Below are positions 6,370-13,071 of a stretch of 23,305 nucleotides of DNA, one piece after another. The stretch is from an uncultured Oscillospiraceae bacterium (lineage in GTDB: Bacteria; Bacillota; Clostridia; Oscillospirales; Ruminococcaceae): NCBI GenBank assembly GCA_934513685.1, contig CAKSWY010000034.1, positions 1 through 23,305 of the forward strand. The letters are read 5' to 3'. Within the stretch, counting starts at the first letter, position 1; every line of letters begins with the position of its first letter. The notes beneath the pieces are model-generated. The model made no database searches. It was given only the letters and a program-made list of their open reading frames with translations, and was not told the DNA's origin. The translations under genes and the position numbers were made by a program.

Positions 6370-8610
6370 ATGAAACAGCGGAAGGCATCGGCACGGCGGG
6401 AAGAGCAGGCGGCCCAGAATCAGGGAATGCGCCTGCGCACCCGGCTGCTGGGGGCCGCCATGGCGCTGCTGTGCTTTGGGGTGCTGGCGGGGCGGCTGTA
6501 CTGGCTGCAGGTGGTGCAGCATGATTTATATGCGCAGCGGGCGGAAAATCAGCAGCTGCGGCGCACCCGCATTCCTGCCCCGCGGGGAGAGATTCTGGAC
6601 CGCAGCGGCCAGACGCTGGCGACCTCGGCCACCTGCTGGACGGTGCGCGCCGCCCCGCGGGAGCTGGAAGCGGAGGACGTGGAGGCGGCCAGCCGAACGC
6701 TGGCGGAAATTCTGGAGCTGGACGAGGCGGCGGTGCGGGAAAAGCTGAGCCAGAGGACCTCCAATGATGCGCTTTTGCGCCGCCGGGTGGACAAAGCGCT
6801 GGCAGATCAGGTGCGGGATGCCTGTGCCGCCAACGGTTGGAAGGGAATCTATCTGAACGAGGATACCAAACGGGTGTACCCCATGGGAAACTTCGCCGGG
6901 AGCATTCTCGGGTTTACCAATGTGGACAATGAGGGCATGGCGGGGTTGGAGCTGAAATACAATGAGGCGCTGACCGGCCGCAGCGGGCAGGTGCTCACCC
7001 TGAAAAATGCCTGGGGCTACACAATGCCGGTCCAGTATGACACCTACGTGCCGCCGGTGCCGGGGAACACCCTGACCCTGACCATGGATGCCAACATCCA
7101 GCACTATCTGGAGAATTACCTGAGCTACGCCGTGCAGGAATACAACGTGGCGGCCCGAGGGGTGGGCATTGTGATGGATGTGAACACCGGGGCAATTCTG
7201 GCCATGAGTACAAAACCGGATTACGACCCGAACCATCCCCGTGCCCTGACGGACGAAACCGCCCGGAACGAGGTGGAGCAGATGGAGGGCGAAGCCCGCA
7301 GCAAGGCATTGCAGCTGGCCCAGCAGACCCAATGGAGAAACAAGGCGGTGAGCGACCTGTACGAGCCGGGCAGCGTGTTCAAACTGATCACCGCCTCGGC
7401 CGCGCTGGATGCAGGCGCGGTGCAGGTGAGCAGCGGCTTTTACTGCGGCGAGTCGATCAACGTGGCGGGAACCAGATTCCACTGCGCCAACCATCGCCAT
7501 CACGGCAGCCAGGACCTGACGCACGCCCTGATGAACTCCTGCAATCAGGCGTTTATTCAGGTGGGGGCACGGCTGGGCAAGCAGGCTTTCTGCGATTATT
7601 TCGAGGCTTTTGGCCTGCGTGGGGCCACCGGCATTGACCTGCCGGCGGAACCGAAAAAGAGTGAATATTACACCGCCGACCGGATGGGCCCGGTGGAACT
7701 GGCCAGCTGTTCCTTCGGCCAGTCCAGCAAGATCACGCCCATTCAGATGGCGGTGGCTGTGTCGGCCGTGGTGAACGGCGGCAAGCGGATGCAGCCCTAT
7801 CTGGTGGAGCGGATCACGGACGCAGACGGAACCCTTGTGCATGAAACCACGCCCACCGTGGTGCGGCAGGTGATCTCCGAGAAAACCAGCGCCGAAATGC
7901 GCGCAATGATGGAACAGGTGGTGCTGCAGGGCGGCGGCAAAAACGCCTATGTGGCGGGCTTCCGGGTGGGCGGCAAATCCGGCACCAGCCAGAAGCTGGA
8001 TTCGGAGGACGAACACGCCCGCATTGCCAGCTTTGTGGGGGTGGCGCCCATCGACAATCCCCGCGTGGTGGTGCTGGTCTGTTTGGACGAACCCCACACC
8101 TTCAGCACCGCGGGCGGTACCCTCAGCGCGCCGGTGGTGGCCTCGGTGCTGGCGGACACGCTGGACTATCTTGGGGTGCCCCGGCAGTACACCGAGAAGG
8201 AAAAGGAAACGCTGGAGGCGGTGCTTCCGGATGTGACGGGGCAGCCCCCGGCTGCGGCAAAAGCCCGGCTGGAAGAGCATGGCTTTAGCGCGAAAATTCT
8301 GGGAGACGGGGAACGGGTGTGGGAACAGACCCCGCGGAGCGGCCAGATACTGGCGCGGGGCAGCACCGTGGTGCTGTATACGGAAGAGGGGGCGAGCGCC
8401 GCGCAGGTGACGGTGCCCTCGGTGCTGGGGCAGACGGCCCAGCAGGCCGAAGCCACGCTGGCGGCTGCCGGGCTGAACCTGAAGCGGGCGGGGGCACCGC
8501 TGCAGGCGGGCACAGTGGCCGTGCACCAGAGTGCACCGGCGGGAATGATCCTCCCGGCGGGCAGCCCGGTGGAGGCGGCCTTTTACGACTGGTCGCTGCC
8601 GGAGGACTGA
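6370..8610 (+). CDS. Class B penicillin-binding protein (SpoVD/FtsI/PBP2x-like) with two PASTA domains
   Basis: This 746-residue transpeptidase is anchored by one span near residues 24-43. After the span comes the pedestal domain (RIPAPRGEILDRSGQTLA). The transpeptidase domain carries SxxK at S335-K338 (GSVFK), SxN at S390-C-N392 and K536-S-G in GGKSGTSQK. Two PASTA repeats occupy about residues 618-685 and 686-742. It cross-links peptidoglycan outside the membrane, normally as partner of a SEDS polymerase, and ftsW follows 128 bases downstream. PASTA tails and the KSGTSQK box fit SpoVD and PBP2x proteins. Whether it serves division or sporulation cannot be decided, as no sporulation gene is in the window. 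The start ATG follows AAGGGGG (6355-6361). I saw no clear promoter in the preceding spacer. Confidence 0.92.
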   Translation: MKQRKASARREEQAAQNQGMRLRTRLLGAAMALLCFGVLAGRLYWLQVVQHDLYAQRAENQQLRRTRIPAPRGEILDRSGQTLATSATCWTVRAAPRELEAEDVEAASRTLAEILELDEAAVREKLSQRTSNDALLRRRVDKALADQVRDACAANGWKGIYLNEDTKRVYPMGNFAGSILGFTNVDNEGMAGLELKYNEALTGRSGQVLTLKNAWGYTMPVQYDTYVPPVPGNTLTLTMDANIQHYLENYLSYAVQEYNVAARGVGIVMDVNTGAILAMSTKPDYDPNHPRALTDETARNEVEQMEGEARSKALQLAQQTQWRNKAVSDLYEPGSVFKLITASAALDAGAVQVSSGFYCGESINVAGTRFHCANHRHHGSQDLTHALMNSCNQAFIQVGARLGKQAFCDYFEAFGLRGATGIDLPAEPKKSEYYTADRMGPVELASCSFGQSSKITPIQMAVAVSAVVNGGKRMQPYLVERITDADGTLVHETTPTVVRQVISEKTSAEMRAMMEQVVLQGGGKNAYVAGFRVGGKSGTSQKLDSEDEHARIASFVGVAPIDNPRVVVLVCLDEPHTFSTAGGTLSAPVVASVLADTLDYLGVPRQYTEKEKETLEAVLPDVTGQPPAAAKARLEEHGFSAKILGDGERVWEQTPRSGQILARGSTVVLYTEEGASAAQVTVPSVLGQTAQQAEATLAAAGLNLKRAGAPLQAGTVAVHQSAPAGMILPAGSPVEAAFYDWSLPED

Positions 8611-8738
8611 AGCGCCAGTCAGAAGTGTGGCGTGCGGTGAATCCGGCGCGGAATTGCGCCAATGCGGTTTAACCTGGCGGCAGGCGGCCAAAGCTGAAAG
8701 AGCAGCCGGGCATTGCGGCTGTGGGGAGGGGGCATTGT

Positions 8739-9899
8739 ATGGCGCAAAAAAGCCTGAGGGCGGTGCGGGCCTCCCTTTCTCAAAAACTGGCCAGCCAGCC
8801 CCCGATGGACCTGCCGTTTCTGCTGCTGATTCTTACGCTGGTGGCCTTCGGCTTGGTTATGCTGGGCAGCGCCAGCTGGGCGGTGGGGCTGTACCGGCGG
8901 GGCGATGCCTACGCGTATCTGCGCCCGCAGCTGCTGTTTGCCGCCGCGGGACTGGCGGCACTGTGGGCGGCCAGCCGGGTGGATTACCACATTTATCACC
9001 GGCTGGCCTGGCCACTGCTGGGGCTTTCACTGGTGCTGCTGACGGTGGTGCTGTTTATGCCGGAATACAACGGCTGCAAGCGGTGGATCGTACTTCCGGG
9101 GCTGGGAACCCTGCAGCCCAGCGAAATCGCCAAGTTTTCGGTGGTTCTGGTGTTCAGCCACATCATTGCACTGAACCAAAGCCGCATGGACCAGTTCCGG
9201 GTAGGGGTGCTGCCGTTTGTGGCCATTTTGGGTGTGGTGGCGGTGCTGATGCTGCTGGAGCCGCATCTTTCCGGCACGCTGCTGATTCTGGTCATTGGGT
9301 CGGTGCTGATGTTTGTGGGCGGCACCGGGCTTCGCTGGTTTGGGCTGGCGGGGGCCGGTGCGCTTACGGCATTGTCACTGGCGCTAGTGCTGCTGCCGGA
9401 TCTGGTGCCCTATGCGGCAGACCGGCTTTCCAGCTGGCTGGACCCCTTTGCCGACCCGCTGGGAGACGGCCACCAGACCATTCAAAGCCTGTATGCCATT
9501 GGGTCCGGCGGGGCCACGGGCCTGGGCCTGGGCAACAGCAGGCAGAAGCATTTGTACGTGCCGGAGCCGCAGAACGATTTCATTTTTTCCATCCTGTGCG
9601 AAGAGCTGGGCTTTGTGGGGGCGGCGCTGGTGCTGGTGCTGTTCTTTCTGCTGCTGTGGCGCGGGCTGGTCATCGCGGTGCGGGCGCCGGATAAATTCGG
9701 GGCGCTGCTGGCGGTGGGGTTTGTGGTGCAGGTGTGCCTGCAGGCGGTGCTGAACATTGCGGTGGTGACCAACACCATCCCGAACACCGGCATCAGCCTG
9801 CCGTTTTTCTCCTCCGGCGGCACCAGCCTGATGATGCTGCTGGGCGAGATGGGCATCGTGCTCTCGGTTTCCCGGCAGGGAAGCCAGACCCACTATTAG
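8739..9899 (+). CDS. ftsW: SEDS-family peptidoglycan glycosyltransferase FtsW/SpoVE
   Basis: The protein has 386 residues with about ten membrane spans. Diagnostic blocks are GCKRWIVLPGLGTLQPSEIAK, DPFADPLGDGHQTIQSLYAIGSGGATGLGLGNSRQKHLYVPEPQNDFIF (quoted here only as the region 9444-9588), and PNTGISLPFFSSGGTS near the C-terminus. SEDS proteins polymerise lipid II glycan strands with a class B PBP, encoded just upstream. The QSLYAIGSGG and LYVPEPQNDFIF signatures fit FtsW/SpoVE rather than RodA. I chose the ATG at 8739, seven bases after GGGGAGGGGG (8723-8732); the GTG at 8721 would leave this site inside the gene. The pair lies outside a dcw cluster: no mraY, murD or murG adjoins it. Confidence 0.93.
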   Translation: MAQKSLRAVRASLSQKLASQPPMDLPFLLLILTLVAFGLVMLGSASWAVGLYRRGDAYAYLRPQLLFAAAGLAALWAASRVDYHIYHRLAWPLLGLSLVLLTVVLFMPEYNGCKRWIVLPGLGTLQPSEIAKFSVVLVFSHIIALNQSRMDQFRVGVLPFVAILGVVAVLMLLEPHLSGTLLILVIGSVLMFVGGTGLRWFGLAGAGALTALSLALVLLPDLVPYAADRLSSWLDPFADPLGDGHQTIQSLYAIGSGGATGLGLGNSRQKHLYVPEPQNDFIFSILCEELGFVGAALVLVLFFLLLWRGLVIAVRAPDKFGALLAVGFVVQVCLQAVLNIAVVTNTIPNTGISLPFFSSGGTSLMMLLGEMGIVLSVSRQGSQTHY

Positions 9900-9927
9900 C
9901 ACTGCCGACAAGAATGCAGAAAAACAG

Positions 9928-9966
9928 AAAGGGAAGCGCCTGGTTTCGGGGCGCTTCCCTTTGTTG
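9928..9966 (+). terminator. Intrinsic terminator after ftsW
   Basis: AAAGGGAAGCGCC (9928-9940) pairs perfectly with GGCGCTTCCCTTT (9950-9962) across a nine-base loop. A T-rich tail follows (TTGTTG). Confidence 0.85.
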
Positions 9967-10003
9967 TTTGAGCTTTTAATTTTTGAAAAACATAAATTTC
10001 ATA

Positions 10004-10031
10004 TTGACTTTAATAAAATTAAAGATATAAT
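10004..10031 (+). promoter_or_regulatory. Sigma-A promoter for the DUF2089 gene
   Basis: TTGACT (10004-10009) and TATAAT (10026-10031) are separated by 16 bases in an AT-rich stretch right after the ftsW terminator. The predicted start of transcription is near 10038, leaving a leader of only about 20 bases before the AAAGGAG site (10042-10048). This is the closest match to consensus in the window. Confidence 0.85.
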
Positions 10032-10056
10032 AAATAATATGAAAGGAGTGAGGCGC

Positions 10057-10356
10057 ATGGCCCTTCAAGTAATTCCGGAATGGATGGCAGACCTGGAGGA
10101 CGAGGACGTTACATTCGTCAAAAAATTCCTGCTGGCCTCCGGTTCGCTGAAAGAGATGGCGCGGCAGTACGGGGTGACCTACCCCACCGTTCGGCTGCGG
10201 CTGGACCGGCTGATTCAAAAAATCAAGCTCAGCGAGGACACGGAAAAAGAACCGTACATCGCGCTGATCAAGCAGCTTGCCCTCAACGACAAGCTGGATT
10301 TTGAAACCGCGAAGCTTTTAATTTCGGAATATAAAAAAGCAAAGGGAGGTACATGA
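10057..10356 (+). CDS. DUF2089 family protein with helix-turn-helix-like segment
   Basis: This 99-residue protein matches the DUF2089 family pattern: IPEWMADLEDEDVTFVKKFLLASGSLKEMARQYGVTYPTVRLRLDRLI. The stretch from GSLKEMARQYGV to RLDRLIQKI, about residues 28-55, reads as a helix-turn-helix of the sigma-70 region 4 or MarR-like kind, so DNA binding is plausible. The shorter clostridial members, like this one, lack the N-terminal zinc-ribbon cysteines found in longer DUF2089 proteins. The ATG at 10057 follows AAAGGAG by eight bases; a longer in-frame opening from 9961 would run across the promoter and is unlikely. The next gene, a small membrane protein, starts four bases after the stop, so both are one transcription unit. 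A membrane-linked regulator pair is my inference. Confidence 0.85.
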   Translation: MALQVIPEWMADLEDEDVTFVKKFLLASGSLKEMARQYGVTYPTVRLRLDRLIQKIKLSEDTEKEPYIALIKQLALNDKLDFETAKLLISEYKKAKGGT

Positions 10357-10360
10357 TACA

Positions 10361-10684
10361 ATGAAAACGACCACGATCATTTTTGCGTTTGTAATCGCAT
10401 TTTGCGTGGGCATGCTCGCCTTGCAGGCGGCGCTGGCCCGCATGGAGAGCCGCTGGCCTGGGCTGGTTCTGCCGCTCATTACGTTTCTGAGAAGCGTTTT
10501 GACCCCGATTGGCATGGTGGGTCCGGCAGGCGGCCCCACAGCCGGCTTTGTGCTGCAGGTGCTGCTGATGTGGCTGCTGAGCAACATCCCAACGGCGGTG
10601 CTGCTGGCCATTTATTTTGCCTGCCGTACCAGGCAGCGCCGCAAAAAGCAGCTGGATAAGATGAACATTCAGGATCTAAACTAA
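10361..10684 (+). CDS. Small two-span membrane protein paired with DUF2089
   Basis: The 107-residue protein has one hydrophobic span near residues 5-27 and a second near 63-84, with a Gly/Pro-rich stretch between them (GMVGPAGGPTAG). It ends with a basic patch (CRTRQRRKKQLDKM) and the tail MNIQDLN. No enzymatic motif is visible. It begins four bases after the DUF2089 stop, with GGGAGGT (10344-10350) as ribosome site. Similar small membrane proteins accompany short DUF2089 genes in other clostridia as far as I recall. The function is unknown; possible roles are a membrane anchor or signal relay for the DUF2089 protein. Confidence 0.75.
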   Translation: MKTTTIIFAFVIAFCVGMLALQAALARMESRWPGLVLPLITFLRSVLTPIGMVGPAGGPTAGFVLQVLLMWLLSNIPTAVLLAIYFACRTRQRRKKQLDKMNIQDLN

Positions 10685-10741
10685 GTGAAAGGGCGTCGTT
10701 TGCGGCCGTGTGAAAACACGGGGAAAATGCCGGACACAGTA

Positions 10742-10787
10742 AAAAACAGCAGCGAACCGTTTTGTGGTCCGCTGCTGTTTTTGCGTA
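10742..10787. terminator. Bidirectional terminator between convergent genes
   Basis: ACAGCAGCGAACC pairs with GGTCCGCTGCTGT with one mismatch and a short loop. A-runs on the left and T-runs on the right make it usable in both directions. It lies between the + strand small membrane gene and the - strand PAP2-like gene. Confidence 0.8.
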
Positions 10788-10800
10788 AAAGCCCGGCGGG

Positions 10801-11367
10801 TTATTTCCGGCCGCCCAGCCGGGAGAAAAAGCCGAAGGTCATGGGCCAGACAATGCTGGCGAAGCCCATGGCCAGGAAGTATTCAAAGAAGTGCCCGATG
10901 GGCAGCCCGCCCAGTACCAGGTTCTTGACCGGCAGCTTCAGGATGGCCAGCGTGAGCGCCAGACCCAGCACGAATTTCAGGATCTGCGCCCACCAGACGG
11001 CCTTCGTCTCGTAGTGCAGGTGCTCACTGTCCCACATCCAGCCGAACAGCAGCGCCAGGCTGCCGCCCAACATCCGGTAGGCGTACTTGATGGTGCTGTT
11101 CAGGGCGGCACTGTCAGTTTCGGGGGAGAAGGGGAACACCGCCGTAAACACCACCTTCAGCCACTGGTTCAGGGTGATTCCCAGCAGGCTGGTGCTCATA
11201 AGAAAGTACCCGGCGTACTTGTCAACGCACCAAAGCATCAGCAAAGCGACTGCGATGAACACGGTGGCTTCGCCCAGCTCGGTGATGTAGGCGAAGAATG
11301 TGTCCAGAAACGGCTGCCGGATGGACGCAAACAGATACAAAACCGGCATGGACAGGGTGGAGAACAT
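10801..11367 (-). CDS. PAP2-derived membrane protein apparently lacking the phosphatase core
   Basis: The 188-residue protein has about five hydrophobic spans. Its first part (FFAYITELGEATVFIAVALLMLWCVDK...GITLNQWLK) matches the opening of clostridial PAP2 phosphatases. Its last part (MLGGSLALLFGWMWDSE...KAVWWAQILKFVLGLALTLAI) matches their C-terminal extension. Those proteins are usually about 290-320 residues long and carry KxxxxxxRP, PSGH and SRxxxxxH between these parts; none of the three is present here. The ends join in frame around the segment LNQWLKVVFTAVFPFSPET. As PAP2 proteins dephosphorylate lipid phosphates, this one is probably inactive or has another role. The ATG at 11365-11367 follows AAGGAG by eight bases; the GTG nine bases upstream overlaps that site. 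A weak TATAAT lies on this strand at 11401-11406. Confidence 0.65.
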   Translation of the reverse strand: MFSTLSMPVLYLFASIRQPFLDTFFAYITELGEATVFIAVALLMLWCVDKYAGYFLMSTSLLGITLNQWLKVVFTAVFPFSPETDSAALNSTIKYAYRMLGGSLALLFGWMWDSEHLHYETKAVWWAQILKFVLGLALTLAILKLPVKNLVLGGLPIGHFFEYFLAMGFASIVWPMTFGFFSRLGGRK

Positions 11368-11400
11368 GATCGTCACTCCTTATTGCGATACTTATTATCT

Positions 11401-11406
11401 ATTATA
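11401..11406 (-). promoter_or_regulatory. Possible -10 box for the PAP2-derived gene
   Basis: On the minus strand this reads TATAAT, 33 bases before the start codon. At 17 bases upstream I see only CCGTTT, so the -35 element is poor. Confidence 0.4.
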
Positions 11407-11518
11407 GTACCATATAAAATGAGAAACGGCACAAAAAGACGTGGGATATTCGCGCAGGTTTGTGCAAAAAAGCGAGGCAGTTTTTGAAAACTGGGCGGAT
11501 GAAAGTTTGGAAGGAATG

Positions 11519-11527
11519 TGCTATAAT
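11519..11527 (+). promoter_or_regulatory. Extended -10 promoter for the gtr cassette
   Basis: TGCTATAAT (11519-11527) is a perfect extended -10 element. No good -35 hexamer is placed 17 bases upstream, as is common for extended -10 promoters. It leaves a leader of about 160 bases before the first gene. Confidence 0.65.
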
Positions 11528-11533
11528 AAAACA

Positions 11534-11696
11534 GATTTTGTCGCACAGGCGGCACCAGAGCCGGGAAGAACCTGGCACGGATTCTGAAAAATCAGGGGCG
11601 TGAAGGAGTTTTAAACTCCAAACGTTCAGATTTTGAAGTTTTGCAGAACCGGCCGGGGGTTCGGCGGTCTGGTGCAGCCCGCGCGAACAGGAAAAG
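11534..11696 (+). other. Long 5' leader of the gtr cassette
   Basis: The leader between the predicted start of transcription and the glycosyltransferase gene holds a short palindrome, GGAGTTTTAAACTCC (about 11604-11618), and a GC-rich imperfect hairpin near 11646-11671 (CAGAACCGGCCG with CGGCGGTCTG). No T-run follows, so it is not an evident terminator. I recognise no known riboswitch. Confidence 0.35.
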
Positions 11697-12665
11697 ATGG
11701 TGAAGGCTATGCTGTCGGCAGTGGTTCCGGCTTATAACGAAGAAATCATGGTTCCCCGTGCAGCCCGGGTCATTGGGCAGGTGCTGCACGATGCAGAGAT
11801 CGACTATGAAATCGTGTTTGTGAACGATGGCTCCAAAGACGGCACCTGGGAGCAGATCGAGGCGGCGAGCAGGGAGGACCCTGCGGTGCGGGGCGTGTGC
11901 TTTTCCCGCAACTTCGGCAAGGAAGCGGCCATTATGGCGGGCCTTGCGGCGGCCAAAGGCGACTGCGTGGTGGTGCTGGACTGCGATTTGCAGCATCCGC
12001 CGGAAAAAATCGTGGAGATGTACCGCCTGTGGCAGCAGGGCTACGAAGTGGTGGAGGGCCAGAAGAGCAGCCGCGGCAAAGAGAGCGCGGCCCACGCCTG
12101 GGCGGCCCGCAGCTTCTATTCCATCATCAGCGCCGCGGTGGGGTTTGATATGTCCAAGGCATCGGACTTCAAGCTGCTGGACCGCAAGGCGGTGAACGTG
12201 CTGCTGAATATGCGGGAAAGCAATGCCTTTTTCCGCGCCCTCTCCTCCTGGATCGGGTTCCGCACGGCGGTGGTGCCCTTTGACGTGCAGGAGCGGGAGG
12301 CTGGCGTTTCCAAGTGGTCCACAAAAGCGCTGGTGAAGTATGCGGTGAGCAACATCACCTCGTTTTCAACCCTGCCCATGCAGCTCATCACGCTGCTGGG
12401 CGTGGTGGTGTTCGTGGTGTCCTGCATTCTGGGGGGCATTGCGCTGGTTCAGAAATTCACCGGCCGTGCGCTGGGCGGCTTTACCACCGTGATCCTGATC
12501 CTGCTGTTCTCCAGCAGCGTGATTATGATCAGCCTGGGCATCATCGGCTATTACATCGCCCGCATTTACGAAGAGATCAAGGGCCGCCCCCGCTACATTG
12601 TGGCGAAGGAGTGCGGCGCCGGAAAACAGGAGGAACCTTGTGGAGAAGCTGAAAAAGTTCTTTGA
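11697..12665 (+). CDS. gtrB: GtrB-like polyprenyl-phosphate glycosyltransferase (GT2)
   Basis: The 322-residue protein has a cytoplasmic GT-A domain at residues 1-230 with PAYNEE, VNDGSKDGT (D44) and the metal-binding D95-C-D97 followed by LQHP. Two membrane spans near residues 232-262 and 268-295 follow. GtrB enzymes (relatives of dolichyl-phosphate mannose synthase) charge undecaprenyl phosphate with a sugar from a nucleotide donor on the inner face. The next two genes encode a GtrA-like flippase candidate and a GtrII-like transferase, completing the three-part cassette. The start is uncertain: ATG 11697 has a weak AGGAAA site, ATG 11709 is an alternative. The gtrA gene begins inside its last 26 bases, which implies coupled translation. 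The sugar cannot be predicted. Confidence 0.85.
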   Translation: MVKAMLSAVVPAYNEEIMVPRAARVIGQVLHDAEIDYEIVFVNDGSKDGTWEQIEAASREDPAVRGVCFSRNFGKEAAIMAGLAAAKGDCVVVLDCDLQHPPEKIVEMYRLWQQGYEVVEGQKSSRGKESAAHAWAARSFYSIISAAVGFDMSKASDFKLLDRKAVNVLLNMRESNAFFRALSSWIGFRTAVVPFDVQEREAGVSKWSTKALVKYAVSNITSFSTLPMQLITLLGVVVFVVSCILGGIALVQKFTGRALGGFTTVILILLFSSSVIMISLGIIGYYIARIYEEIKGRPRYIVAKECGAGKQEEPCGEAEKVL

Positions 12666-13071
12666 CAAAACCTTTCTAAAATTTGTTCTGGTGGGCGTGG
12701 TGAACACGCTGTTCGGCACCGCCATCATGTTTGTGTTCTATAATGTGTTCCATCTGAGCTACTGGCTGTCGTCTGCGTCCAACTATGTGTTCGGCAGCAT
12801 TCTGAGCTATTTCCTGAACAAATACTTTACCTTCCAGAGCAAGGGCAGCAGCGGCAAAACCATCGGTCGCTTTGTCATCAACATCACCATCTGTTATCTG
12901 TGCGCCTACGGCCTGGCAAAGCCGCTGGTGCGCTGGGCACTGGCCGGCATGGGCACCGCCGTGCAGGACAATGCCGCCATGCTGGCGGGAATGTGCCTGT
13001 TTGTGGCCTTTAATTACTGCGGCCAGCGCTTTTTCGTTTTCAAAAAGCCGGAGGATGGTGCAAAAAAATGA
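12640..13071 (+). CDS. gtrA: GtrA-like membrane protein (PF04138 type)
   Basis: The 143-residue protein has four hydrophobic spans. It opens with LKFVLVGVVNTLFGTAIMFVFYN and has NYVFGSILSYFLNKYFTF and FNYCGQRFFVF, all standard for the GtrA family. GtrA members are thought to carry polyprenyl-linked sugars across the membrane. I chose GTG 12640 because AGGAGG sits six bases upstream (12628-12633); a longer opening from 12598 is less likely. The start overlaps gtrB by 26 bases and the stop overlaps the next start (ATGA at 13068-13071), so the three products are translationally coupled. Confidence 0.88.
   Translation: MEKLKKFFDKTFLKFVLVGVVNTLFGTAIMFVFYNVFHLSYWLSSASNYVFGSILSYFLNKYFTFQSKGSSGKTIGRFVINITICYLCAYGLAKPLVRWALAGMGTAVQDNAAMLAGMCLFVAFNYCGQRFFVFKKPEDGAKK

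Noticed and set aside
10685..11014. 109-residue + strand frame opposite the PAP2-derived gene
   Set aside because: It crosses the bidirectional terminator and is antisense to a supported membrane protein gene.
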